Source: Asticcacaulis sp. ZE23SCel15 (GTDB lineage: Bacteria > Pseudomonadota > Alphaproteobacteria > Caulobacterales > Caulobacteraceae). From it: DNA of 64,000 nt. Position numbers and translations under genes: made by a program. Shown here piece by piece: positions 1 to 8,420 of the stretch. Below the pieces are notes generated by a model. That model was not told the origin of the DNA, did not search any database, and saw nothing but the letters and a program-made list of their open reading frames with translations. The DNA lies in assembly GCF_030505395.1 (NCBI RefSeq), contig NZ_CP130044.1:667001-731000 (forward strand). The letters are read 5' to 3'. Within the stretch, counting starts at the first letter, position 1. Each line of letters opens with the position of its first letter.

Positions 1-885
1 ATCGAGCGCGCCACCTTTGCGCAGCAGCGGCGACAGCGGCACAATCACTACGGTCTTGCCCGGCGTTTGCAGACCGCTATTGATCGCGCCCACTATGTCT
101 TCGACGCTGCGCTCCAGCATGGCTGTGCCGACATCTGAGCCTTCCAGACACGCCGCCATCACCCCGCCCTGATAGTTGGCGCGCACCGTGCGTATATCAC
201 CGACCGCCCAGGCGGCGGCGGCTTTGGGGGCACGGTCCATGTTAAAATCAATGTCGCCCAGCGTATAGCGCAGGCAATCCTGACTATCCTGATCGCTCAG
301 GCGGTTCAGGTCTTTCAGCACCGGCCCGGTTTTGTACTTGCCCGCAGGTCTAACCGGCACGCCCTGTTTGCGGGCGATGCGTACAATCGTATCGGTCGGC
401 TCATCGGCGCTCAGGCGGCGTTTTTCAAGCACTTCACGGCGCAGACGCGCCCCCGCCCAAACCGGCTTGTCGCGCACGAAGGATTTGGCCGACACCCCGG
501 CCCGTTTGGCCGTCGCCTCAAACCGGGCATTGAGGTCAGGTGGCAACACGTCTTTCAGGGTTTGTTTACCGGGCAATCCCTTGGTGCGCAAAACCCGCAC
601 CGCATCGCCCGCACTGGTTTTGGCATCGGGCGGGGTGATCAGAACTTTCGCACCGCGCAGGGCGTTTTCAAGGCGCTTGGTGCTCCAGCCCTGCGATTTC
701 GGAAATACCGGCAGGACGCCGACGATCACCACCTCGGCCTCGCCCTTTTTGATGCGCCACAGGGCCGGGCCCGGCGGACGCTTAGCCGCCACCACGACCT
801 CAGTGTGATTCCAGTCCTCAACCGCCGCCTGAACCGGCAGCGAGACAAAAACCATCAGAACTAAAATGAGCGCAATACGGAGCAT
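1..885 (-). CDS. TraB/GumN family protein, 3' end beyond window
   Basis: This frame is open from an ATG at 885 down to base 1 (295 codons, no stop), so the C-terminus lies outside the window. The start follows an AGGGG ribosome site about 6 bases upstream. Residues 1-20 form a hydrophobic signal peptide ending VQAAVE, so the product is probably periplasmic or outer-membrane linked. The mature N-terminus (ALWRIKKGEAEVVIVGVLPV, then a Pro-Pro turn after VLIT) resembles the first strand block of TraB/GumN proteins, a family with a gelatinase-like fold and mostly unknown function. The codon choice and length fit a real gene, whereas the opposite-strand frames here have no family pattern. It lies just upstream of a separately oriented cell-wall gene on the same strand. 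The family call is from pattern memory only. Confidence 0.7.
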   Translation of the reverse strand, partial: MLRIALILVLMVFVSLPVQAAVEDWNHTEVVVAAKRPPGPALWRIKKGEAEVVIVGVLPVFPKSQGWSTKRLENALRGAKVLITPPDAKTSAGDAVRVLRTKGLPGKQTLKDVLPPDLNARFEATAKRAGVSAKSFVRDKPVWAGARLRREVLEKRRLSADEPTDTIVRIARKQGVPVRPAGKYKTGPVLKDLNRLSDQDSQDCLRYTLGDIDFNMDRAPKAAAAWAVGDIRTVRANYQGGVMAACLEGSDVGTAMLERSVEDIVGAINSGLQTPGKTVVIVPLSPLLRKGGALD

Positions 886-917
886 AATCCCCTCATAAAG
901 CCCATATGTGACCGTTT

Positions 918-1784
918 TTATGCAGCCGCGACCTGAGACGCCGCAAAGTTCAGCGGTGCGCCCCAAAAGGTTTCAATCAGGGCCGACTGGGTTTTTGGCT
1001 CACCGGTCGTCAGGAACACCCGCTTGCCCGACGATCCGATATCAAATTCAGTATGGCGCTCAACATAGCGGCCCATAGCTTCAGCGACCGACGATGGCTG
1101 ATGGATCAGGGGCGTTCCGGCAGGCAGGGCCGCTTTGAACAGGTCAGCCACAATCTCATAGTGGGTGCAGCCCAAGATTGCCCGGTCCGGGAACCGCCCG
1201 ATGCGGGCCTTAAGCGCACCCACATGGCCGTCGATCTTGGCCTTCAGGGCGTCATGATCCGCCCCCTGCTCGATCATATCAGCCAGACCGGGGCAGGGCT
1301 CGGCAAACACCGCCAGATCCTGACGGCGCTTATCGATTTCGATCTCATAGACGCGCGAATGGGCCGTCGCACGGGTACAGAACAGACCGAGGATATCGAG
1401 GTTTTCAATCTTTGGCCCGCGCCGTTCGGCCTCATGCTCCCACGGCACGCCGGTCGCGGCTTCAATGGTCGGCACGATAATGCCCAGCACATTGACTGGC
1501 CGCCCGGCCGTTTTGCGATAGTCGGAAAGCCAGGTCGATTGCAGCCGCCTAAGCGCCACGGCGGAGGCCGTATTGCACGCCAGTATAACCAGAGACGCCC
1601 CCTGATCGAACAGGGTCTCGCAGCCTTGGCGCGTCAGATTGACAATGTCTTCGCCCGTCCGTTCACCGTATGGGGCGTGTTTCTGATCGGCCAGATAGAC
1701 AAAATCGGCAGACGGCAACCGCTCAACCAGGGCACGATGGATGGTAAGCCCCCCGACACCGGAATCAAAAACGCCAATCGCCAT
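918..1784 (-). CDS. murI: Glutamate racemase
   Basis: This cytoplasmic enzyme converts L-glutamate to D-glutamate for peptidoglycan precursor synthesis. The 288-residue length is normal for the family. The N-terminus AIGVFDSGVGGLT carries the conserved Asp7-Ser8 pair. The two catalytic cysteines are seen as ACNTAS (Cys70) and GCTHYE (Cys206, with His208). There is no signal peptide. A stretch around residues 112-125 (WEHEAERRG) looks like a lineage-specific insert. The stop lies 32 bases before the start of the TraB-like gene, so the two may be co-transcribed. The start is divergent from the M3 peptidase, with 144 bases between them. Confidence 0.95.
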   Translation of the reverse strand: MAIGVFDSGVGGLTIHRALVERLPSADFVYLADQKHAPYGERTGEDIVNLTRQGCETLFDQGASLVILACNTASAVALRRLQSTWLSDYRKTAGRPVNVLGIIVPTIEAATGVPWEHEAERRGPKIENLDILGLFCTRATAHSRVYEIEIDKRRQDLAVFAEPCPGLADMIEQGADHDALKAKIDGHVGALKARIGRFPDRAILGCTHYEIVADLFKAALPAGTPLIHQPSSVAEAMGRYVERHTEFDIGSSGKRVFLTTGEPKTQSALIETFWGAPLNFAASQVAAA

Positions 1785-1928
1785 AATCTGAACTATCCGT
1801 AATTCGCCAAACCCGTCCCGCCATGCTTAAGCTAAGCCCCGGTTCGCGTCCATATGTCTTGTGACTTGCCAGCACGGCGCCCATATGATTTCTATTGTGA
1901 CGATTGTGACAAATAACGAGGATTATTC

Positions 1929-4046
1929 ATGACCATCGACCGCCGCACGACTTTGGGCCTCATGGCCGCCGCTGCCGCAGCCCCTGCCGTTGGCTTTGCG
2001 CAAGGCGCCGCCCCTAATCCCCTGACGGCAGTATGGACCGGCCCCTACGGTGGCGTCCCGGCGTTTGATAAGGTCAAGGTCTCGGATTTCGAACCGGCCT
2101 TTGACGATGCCATGACTATGCAGCGCAAGGAAATTGACGCCATCACCCGCGTTAAATCCATGCCGACGTTCGATAACACCATCGTCGCCCTCGAAAAATC
2201 GGGGCAGGCGGTTGAGCGCGTCTATACCTATTACGGTATCTGGAGCGGCAATCTGTCCTCCCCCGAAGTGCAAGCGGCGTCCAAGGTCATCAGCCCTAAG
2301 CTGGCGGCCTTCAGCGACGAGATCAGCCAGAACGAAGCCCTGTTTCAGCGGGTCGAGAGCGTCTACCAAAATCAGGACAAAATGAACCTGACGCCGGAGC
2401 AAAAGCGCCTGCTGTGGGTGACCTATATCGGCTTTGTGCGCTCAGGGGCCAAACTGTCGGCGGCGTCCAAGACCCGCATCGCTGAGATCAATAAAGAACT
2501 GGCCGGACTGTTCACGCAGTTCAGCGACAACCTGCTGCACGACGAAGAACAGGTCACCTACCTGACCAAGCCGCAGTTGAACGGTATGCCGCAGGCCTAT
2601 ATCGACAGTGCCGCCGCCACCGCCAAGAAAAATAGTAAGGACGGCCAATATGGCATCGTCAACACCCGCTCCGCCGCCGATCCGTTCCTGACCTTTGCTA
2701 CCGATCGTAGTGCGCGCGAAATCATCTGGAAGGCCTTCGTCAATCGTGGCGATAATGGCGGCGCGCACGACAATAACGCCCTGATTTCCAAGATCCTGAA
2801 GCTGCGTTTTGAGCGCGCCCAGTTGCTGGGCTATGCCACCCACGCTCACTGGCGACTGGAAAACGCTATGGCCAAGACGCCGGACAATGCCACCAAACTG
2901 ATGGAAGCCGTCTGGCCCGCTGCCGTCGCCCGCGTGAAGGAAGAAGTGGCCGACATGCAAAAGATCGCGGATTTAGAAGGGGCCAAAATTAAGATCGCGC
3001 CGTGGGATTACCGCTTCTATGCCGAAAAGGTGCGCAAAGCCCGCTACGACCTCGATGAAAACGCCATCAAGCCCTATATGCAACTTGATAAGCTGGTCGA
3101 GGGCATGTTCTGGGCGTCGGGTCAGATTTATGGCTTTAGTTTTGAACCGATCACCGATGTGCCGGTCTATCACGAAGATGTCCGCGTCTGGAAAGTCAAC
3201 CGTGCCGGTAAGATGATTGGGCTATTTTATTTCGACCCGTATGCCCGTCAGGGTAAGCGCTCCGGCGCATGGATGAACGCCTACCGCTCGCAGTCGCGCA
3301 TGGACGGCAAGGACATCCTGACCATCGTCTCAAACAACTCGAACTTCATCAAAACCGCCGATGGCTCGCCGGTGCTGATTTCCTGGGATGATGCCTCGAC
3401 CCTGTTCCATGAATTTGGTCATGCTATCCACGGCCTGTTGTCCAACGTCACCTATCCGTCGCTGGCCGGCACGTCGGTGGCGCGCGACTATGTCGAGTTC
3501 CCGTCGCAGCTTAACGAAGACTGGCTGGGCACCCCCGAAGTGCTCAACAAATTCGCCCTGCACTATGAAACCGGAAAGCCGATCCCGGCAGATCTGGTCG
3601 CCAAGATCGAAAAGGCCGACACGTTTAATCAGGGTTTCGGCACGGTCGAATATCTGGCCTCGGCCCTGATCGACATGAAGCTGCATCTGGCCGGTGGCGC
3701 GGATATAGATGCTGATAAATTTGAGCGCGAAGAACTGACCAAGCTGGGTATGCCCTCTGAGATCGTTATGCGCCACCGCACGCCGCAGTTCGGCCATGTG
3801 TTCTCCGGCGATGGCTATTCGGCAGGATATTACTCCTACCTGTGGTCGGATACCCTGACGGCCGACTGCGCCGAAGCCTTTACTGAAAAAGGCGGCTTCT
3901 ACGACAAAACCGTGGCCGATAAGCTGGTCAAGGAGGTCTTAAGCCGCGGTAATACCGTCGATCCGGCCGAGGCCTATCGCAATTTCCGGGGTCGTGATGC
4001 GGGTATTGCGCCCCTGATGCGCAAACGCGGCTTCCCGGTCGCTTAA
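1929..4046 (+). CDS. dcp: M3 family zinc metallopeptidase (peptidyl-dipeptidase Dcp-like)
   Basis: This is a zinc oligopeptidase of the M3 (thimet/Dcp) family that trims dipeptides or short peptides. The metal site is FHEFGHAIHGLLS near residue 494, with the downstream conserved block EFPSQLNEDW. The 705-residue length is typical of Dcp. The N-terminus MTIDRRTTLGLMAAAAAAPAVG has an RR pair followed by a hydrophobic stretch and an Ala-rich cleavage region, which reads as a Tat signal peptide, so the enzyme is probably exported to the periplasm. The start is preceded by AACGAGGATT. A strong hairpin terminator follows the stop. The Dcp versus OpdA assignment is based on length and export signal and is not certain. 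Confidence 0.9.
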   Translation: MTIDRRTTLGLMAAAAAAPAVGFAQGAAPNPLTAVWTGPYGGVPAFDKVKVSDFEPAFDDAMTMQRKEIDAITRVKSMPTFDNTIVALEKSGQAVERVYTYYGIWSGNLSSPEVQAASKVISPKLAAFSDEISQNEALFQRVESVYQNQDKMNLTPEQKRLLWVTYIGFVRSGAKLSAASKTRIAEINKELAGLFTQFSDNLLHDEEQVTYLTKPQLNGMPQAYIDSAAATAKKNSKDGQYGIVNTRSAADPFLTFATDRSAREIIWKAFVNRGDNGGAHDNNALISKILKLRFERAQLLGYATHAHWRLENAMAKTPDNATKLMEAVWPAAVARVKEEVADMQKIADLEGAKIKIAPWDYRFYAEKVRKARYDLDENAIKPYMQLDKLVEGMFWASGQIYGFSFEPITDVPVYHEDVRVWKVNRAGKMIGLFYFDPYARQGKRSGAWMNAYRSQSRMDGKDILTIVSNNSNFIKTADGSPVLISWDDASTLFHEFGHAIHGLLSNVTYPSLAGTSVARDYVEFPSQLNEDWLGTPEVLNKFALHYETGKPIPADLVAKIEKADTFNQGFGTVEYLASALIDMKLHLAGGADIDADKFEREELTKLGMPSEIVMRHRTPQFGHVFSGDGYSAGYYSYLWSDTLTADCAEAFTEKGGFYDKTVADKLVKEVLSRGNTVDPAEAYRNFRGRDAGIAPLMRKRGFPVA

Positions 4047-4070
4047 GCTACCAAAATATATTGCTAATTC

Positions 4071-4107
4071 AGGGGCTCCGTCTTACCAATGGAGCCTCTT
4101 TTTTTAT
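4071..4107 (+). terminator. Rho-independent terminator after the M3 peptidase gene
   Basis: AGGGGCTCC pairs with GGAGCCTCT (one G-U) around an 11-base loop and is followed by a run of seven T. It lies 25 bases past the stop of the peptidase gene and 16 bases before the entericidin start. Confidence 0.85.
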
Positions 4108-4122
4108 TCAGAGGTTGCCCCC

Positions 4123-4248
4123 ATGAAACGTCTGCTGATCATCGCCCTCATCGCCACCCTGCCGGTTCTGTCGGCCTGCAACACCGTCAAAGGCGTTGGC
4201 CGCGACATCGAATCCGTCGGTGATGCGATGGACAGGGCCACCAAGTAA
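4123..4248 (+). CDS. Entericidin A/B family small lipoprotein
   Basis: A 41-residue reading frame begins MKRLLIIALIATLPVLSAC. This is a short lipoprotein signal with lipobox LSAC, so Cys19 would be acylated and the mature product would be about 23 residues (NTVKGVGRDIESVGDAMDRA). The pattern, including the G-x-D-I-x-S-x-G-D motif, is typical of entericidin A/B small membrane lipoproteins, which in Escherichia coli are antidote/toxin-like peptides induced under stress. The frame is too short for most gene finders. GAGG lies about 10 bases upstream of the ATG. The upstream terminator means that a separate promoter must lie in or near 4046-4122, or that terminator read-through is used. Its function here is not known. 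Confidence 0.85.
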   Translation: MKRLLIIALIATLPVLSACNTVKGVGRDIESVGDAMDRATK

Positions 4249-4285
4249 CCTTGCGGACACCATCCGTTACACGGCGGAGGATAAG

Positions 4286-6454
4286 ATGAACAAACCCATC
4301 GTCGGCGGCGGCCCCAAAAAAGTGCTCTATGCGCTGAAAACCGCCCGCCGCATCGGCCTGGAAAACACCGCCAAGGCCCTGACCGCGCACAATACCTGCA
4401 AGGCCTGCGGGCTGGGCATGGGCGGCCAACGCGGCGGCATGACCAATGAACTGGATGAGTTCCCCTCCGTCTGCAACAAATCGATTCAGGCCCAGTCGAC
4501 CGACATTCAGCCCGGTATCCCAGTTGAGGTCTTAGCCCATTCACTGGCTGATCTGCGCGAACTGGATGGTCATGAGCTTGAGCATCTGGGGCGGCTATCC
4601 ATGCCCATTTACAAATCCCGTTATGCCGATCGTTTTGAGCCGATATCGTGGGATGACGCGCTGGACTTGGCGGCCCGCCGGTTTTTAGCCACCACGCCGG
4701 AACGGACGTTTTTTTACTCATCAGGCCGGTCATCCAACGAAGCCGGTTTTGTGCTGCAATTGCTGGCGCGGGCTTTTGGGACCAACAATGTCAACAACTG
4801 CTCATATTATTGCCATCAGGCGACCGGTGTGGGACTTGGCACCACCATCGGCACCGGCACGTCGACGGTTGAACTGGAGGACTTAAGCCGGTGCGATTTC
4901 ATTCTGGTGATCGGCGCCAATCCGTCCTCGAACCATCCGCGCTTTATCCATCAGCTTAAAAAATGCCGGGAACGTGGCGGCGAAGTCGTCATCATCAATC
5001 CGGCCAAAGAAGCCGGTCTGGTTAAATTCGCCATTCCTAAAAGCCCGAAGTCCATGCTCAAGGGCGGGGATTTTATTGCCTCGGATTATCTGCAACCACG
5101 CATAGGCTCAGACATGGCCGTGCTCAAAGGGCTGGCCAAGGCGGTGCTGGCGATGGGGGCCGAGGACGCGGACTTTATTGCGCAGCATAGTCATGATTTC
5201 TCAGCCTTCCGCGCCGACATAGAGGCAACCGATTGGGAGGATATCGAGTCCGCAACAGGTCTGGTGCGCGCCGATATTGAGCGGGTCGCCGCCCTTTATG
5301 CCAAAGCCAAATCCGCCGTGTTTGCCTGGGGCATGGGTATTACTCACCATCTCAACGGCGTCGACAATGTCGAATATATCGCCAATCTCGCCCTGCTGCG
5401 TGGCCAGATTGGCAGGGTGGGCGCGGGGCTTTTGCCCCTGCGCGGTCACTCAAACGTCCAGGGCATAGGCACGATCGGCGTCAAGCCGGTGCTGGCCAAG
5501 GAGGTCATGGCGAAGATGGAAGCCGCCTTTGGTCTGACGCTACCGACTGAGACCGGCCTTGACACTATGTCCTGCATGAAAGCGGCGGCAGACGGCAAGA
5601 TGGATGCGGCCCTGATGATGGGCGGTAACCTCTATGAGGCTAATCCCGATAGCACCTGGGCCGCGAAAGCGCTCAGTCAGGTCGGGTTTAAAATGTACCT
5701 CACCACCACGCTCAATAAGGGCCATATCCACGGCATCGATAATTCCGAAGCCCTGATCCTACCGGTCACGGCCCGCGACGAAGAATGGCAACCGACCACG
5801 CAGGAATTGATGTTCAACTATGTGCGCCTGTCCGATGGCGGCATCACGCGCCTGAAAACCGTGCGGCCGGAAAGCGATATTTTGTGCGATCTGGCCACTC
5901 GTTTGATGCCGGACTCACCCGTCGATTTTCAAGCATTTAAGGCCCACAAAACCATCCGCGAAGCCATTGCGGGCATCGTCCCCGGTCTTGAAGGTCTGGC
6001 TGATATCGATGTCGCCAAGCGCGAGTTTCATGTGCGCGGGCGGCTGATGCACACGCCGGAATTTCACACACCCGATGGCAAGGCCCGCTTTATTACCCGC
6101 CCTTTGCCGCCGGTGCGGGGTGACACTTTGCTGCTGACCACCGTACGCTCAGAGGGGCAGTTCAACACGATTATCTATGAGTACAAAGACAGTTACCGCG
6201 GCATGGACGACCGCTGGAGCGTCATGATGAACGCTGAAGATCTGGCGCAGTATGGCCTTAGCGACGGCGACACAGCCACCCTCACATCCGATCATGGGAT
6301 CATGGAAAACGTCACCGTCCGCGCCTTTGATATCGCGCGCGGCTCGGTCATGGCCTATTACCCCGAAGCCAATATCCTGACCGGCACCGCTGTCGATCCG
6401 CGCAGTCAAACACCGGCGTTTAAATCCACGCCGGTGCGCATAAAGGCCGCTTAA
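4286..6454 (+). CDS. FdhF/YdeP-family molybdopterin oxidoreductase
   Basis: The product is a large bis-MGD (molybdopterin) oxidoreductase of the YdeP branch, whose physiological substrate is unknown. YdeP in Escherichia coli is linked to acid resistance. The chosen ATG follows a good CGGAGG site with 5-base spacing; an upstream in-frame start at 4196 would overlap the entericidin gene and is rejected. This gives 722 residues. The N-terminus has TCKACGLGMGGQRGG, the CxxC-plus-glycine block typical of YdeP, followed by the VCNKSIQAQSTD block. The central part (FILVIGANPSSNHPR, EVVIINPAKEAG) is the usual MGD-binding Rossmann pattern, and the C-terminus is the molydopterin dinucleotide-binding beta barrel. 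There is no twin-arginine signal, so it is cytoplasmic. It converges on the FKBP gene with a two-base gap. Confidence 0.88.
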   Translation: MNKPIVGGGPKKVLYALKTARRIGLENTAKALTAHNTCKACGLGMGGQRGGMTNELDEFPSVCNKSIQAQSTDIQPGIPVEVLAHSLADLRELDGHELEHLGRLSMPIYKSRYADRFEPISWDDALDLAARRFLATTPERTFFYSSGRSSNEAGFVLQLLARAFGTNNVNNCSYYCHQATGVGLGTTIGTGTSTVELEDLSRCDFILVIGANPSSNHPRFIHQLKKCRERGGEVVIINPAKEAGLVKFAIPKSPKSMLKGGDFIASDYLQPRIGSDMAVLKGLAKAVLAMGAEDADFIAQHSHDFSAFRADIEATDWEDIESATGLVRADIERVAALYAKAKSAVFAWGMGITHHLNGVDNVEYIANLALLRGQIGRVGAGLLPLRGHSNVQGIGTIGVKPVLAKEVMAKMEAAFGLTLPTETGLDTMSCMKAAADGKMDAALMMGGNLYEANPDSTWAAKALSQVGFKMYLTTTLNKGHIHGIDNSEALILPVTARDEEWQPTTQELMFNYVRLSDGGITRLKTVRPESDILCDLATRLMPDSPVDFQAFKAHKTIREAIAGIVPGLEGLADIDVAKREFHVRGRLMHTPEFHTPDGKARFITRPLPPVRGDTLLLTTVRSEGQFNTIIYEYKDSYRGMDDRWSVMMNAEDLAQYGLSDGDTATLTSDHGIMENVTVRAFDIARGSVMAYYPEANILTGTAVDPRSQTPAFKSTPVRIKAA

Positions 6455-6456
6455 AA

Positions 6457-6954
6457 CTATTTCGGCTGAATGTCGATTAGCTCGATCTTGAACACCAGCA
6501 CGCTGCCCGCCGGAATGGGGCCCATAGCCTGATCGCCGTAGCCCATTTCGGCCGGGACATAAAGCATCCAGGTATCGCCCTTGTGCATCTTCGGGATAGC
6601 GATCTGCCAGGCCTTGACCAGCCCTTTGAGCGGAAACGCCGCCGGCACGCCGCGATCATAGGACGAATTGAACTTGGTGCCGTCGATCAGCGTGCCTTCA
6701 TAGTGCACCTTGACCGTATCGGTCACAGCCGGTTGCGGCGCGGTCGGGGCCGGCGACGACACGACCTTATAGTACATGCCGCCTTCCAGCGGCAGGACGC
6801 CCTCTTCCTTAGAGGTTTTCTCAAGGAAGGCCTTACCTGCTTCGGCATTGGCGGCAACCGCGACCGGATCAGGGCCTTTGTTGCAGGCCGCTACAGCCAT
6901 GACACCCACAGCGGCAACAGCCGCTAACGCGCGTTTAATCCATTCTGAGCGCAT
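6457..6954 (-). CDS. FKBP-type peptidyl-prolyl isomerase, lipoprotein
   Basis: The product is a periplasmic prolyl cis-trans isomerase/chaperone of the FKBP family. The start at 6954 gives 165 residues with a lipoprotein signal (KRALAAVAAVGVMAVAAC, lipobox VAAC), so the enzyme is probably anchored to a membrane. The C-terminal FKBP domain shows VKVHYEGTLIDGTKFNSSYDR, GLVKAWQIAIPKMHKGD and YGDQAMGPIPAGSVLVFKIEL, the standard strand order with the conserved Tyr, Asp and Phe of the binding pocket. The longer frame upstream is only the ilvA overlap. The gene overlaps the ilvA stop by 20 bases and is likely translated from the same transcript, with GGAG about 10 bases before its ATG. Confidence 0.92.
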   Translation of the reverse strand: MRSEWIKRALAAVAAVGVMAVAACNKGPDPVAVAANAEAGKAFLEKTSKEEGVLPLEGGMYYKVVSSPAPTAPQPAVTDTVKVHYEGTLIDGTKFNSSYDRGVPAAFPLKGLVKAWQIAIPKMHKGDTWMLYVPAEMGYGDQAMGPIPAGSVLVFKIELIDIQPK

Positions 6955-8137
6955 AGCCCGTTCTCCGCAAAGCTTCTTCAATTTCATAGGCATGCCGCGC
7001 GTCCTGGGTCTCGACCATGATGTCGAACTCAGCCCCCTTGGCCGGGACATCGAGCACCAGACGATTATGCGCCACATCGACGATGTTGCCGCCCTTATCA
7101 GATATCACATCGGCCATGCGCGACAACATGCCCGGACGGTCATCGCCCAGTATGCGATAGGTCACCAGGCGCTTTTCACGTACCAGTTCACGCTGAAGCA
7201 CGCTGGCCAGCAGACGCAGATCGATATTACCACCGCACAGAACCAGACCAACCTTCTGGCCCGCAAAGCGTTCGGCATGGCGCAGAACTGCTGCCAACCC
7301 CGTGGCCCCAGCTCCTTCGGAGACGGTCTTTTCGACATTGACGAACATGGCAATGCCGCGTTCGATATCCGATTCATCGATCACGATGACATCGTCCACC
7401 AAGGGATTGGCGACCGCAAAGGTCAGTTCGCCCACTTCCTTGACCGCAATGCCTTCCGCGATCGTCGCCCCGCCGGAGACAACCGTCTGACGGTTACGTT
7501 TCGCGGCAAAGGACGGATACATGGCCGCTTCAACGCCGATGACCTTGATCTTAGGGTTGATCGCCTTGGCCGCGACCGCCATGCCCGCAATTAGCCCGCC
7601 GCCACCGACCGGCACCAGCAGCACATCAAGGTCCGGCACAGCCTCCAGCATCTCAATCGCCAGCGTGCCCTGCCCGGCCATGACATCATAGTCGTCAAAC
7701 GGATGGACATAGACCGCCCCGGCTTCGCGGCACAGATCCTGCGCGTGAGCCGAGGATTTGTCGTAGCTGGCGCCCGAAATCACCACCTTGGCGCCAAAGC
7801 TCTGGGTCTTCTGGATTTTTACGAACGGCGTGCCATGCGGCATGACGATGGTCGCCGGAATGCCTAAGCGCGTCGCATGATAGGCCAGCCCTTGGGCGTG
7901 ATTACCGGCCGAGGCAGCATAGACACCGCGCGCGCGCTCTTCTTGCGTCAACTGCGCCAGCTTATTGAGCGCGCCGCGTTCCTTAAAGGCCGAGGTCATC
8001 TGCTGGTTTTCGTACTTGACCCACAGGCTGACCTTGGTGACCGCACTCAGGCGCTGAGAATAGGCGAACGGCGTCTTTAGCACGTGGCCCTCGATGCGCT
8101 GGGCGGCGGCCTTTACATCGTCAAACGTCAAACTCAT
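6935..8137 (-). CDS. ilvA: Threonine ammonia-lyase with C-terminal ACT domain
   Basis: A PLP enzyme that deaminates threonine to 2-oxobutanoate, feeding isoleucine synthesis or threonine catabolism. The start at 8137 (MSLTFDDVKAAAQRI) matches the common family start; an in-frame GTG 45 bases upstream is less likely. The 400-residue length fits the short form. The PLP lysine is in SAFKERGA near residue 53, and the glycine-rich phosphate loop is VGGGGLIAGMA. The C-terminal 75 residues (TYRILGDDRPGMLSRMADVI onward) form one ACT domain, which usually binds an amino acid effector. This arrangement matches the allosteric/catabolic type rather than the two-ACT biosynthetic enzyme. The 283 bases between this start and nadE are AT-rich and hold no gene I can see; divergent promoters are expected there. 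Confidence 0.93.
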   Translation of the reverse strand: MSLTFDDVKAAAQRIEGHVLKTPFAYSQRLSAVTKVSLWVKYENQQMTSAFKERGALNKLAQLTQEERARGVYAASAGNHAQGLAYHATRLGIPATIVMPHGTPFVKIQKTQSFGAKVVISGASYDKSSAHAQDLCREAGAVYVHPFDDYDVMAGQGTLAIEMLEAVPDLDVLLVPVGGGGLIAGMAVAAKAINPKIKVIGVEAAMYPSFAAKRNRQTVVSGGATIAEGIAVKEVGELTFAVANPLVDDVIVIDESDIERGIAMFVNVEKTVSEGAGATGLAAVLRHAERFAGQKVGLVLCGGNIDLRLLASVLQRELVREKRLVTYRILGDDRPGMLSRMADVISDKGGNIVDVAHNRLVLDVPAKGAEFDIMVETQDARHAYEIEEALRRTGYALRMD

Positions 8138-8420
8138 GGGTATTCCGATTACGGTTGGGCAAATGAGGCCCTCCCTTAGCACCGGACTTTACGCGGCATC
8201 TACAAAAAAGGCGGCATCAGTGGTTTATGGCGGCAGTTTTATAGAGTGTGTACAGGGAATGATATTATTTCAATTGATATCACTTTTGCCAAACATATTT
8301 ATCAGACAGTTTAAATTGACCATTTTCCACGCATTTATTCAGATTTAGCGAATATGATTTTGTCATTATCAGCCTATAACCAGATAATTACGATCCGAAA
8401 GCGATGCAGAAAGCTTAAAA

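Noticed and set aside
332-864. Two plus-strand frames of 158 and 100 codons at the left end
   Set aside because: They lie opposite the TraB/GumN reading frame, with no ribosome site, and their translations are Arg/Thr-rich with no family pattern.
1053-1802. 249-codon plus-strand frame opposite murI
   Set aside because: It is a high-GC shadow of a clear glutamate racemase and has no motif of its own.
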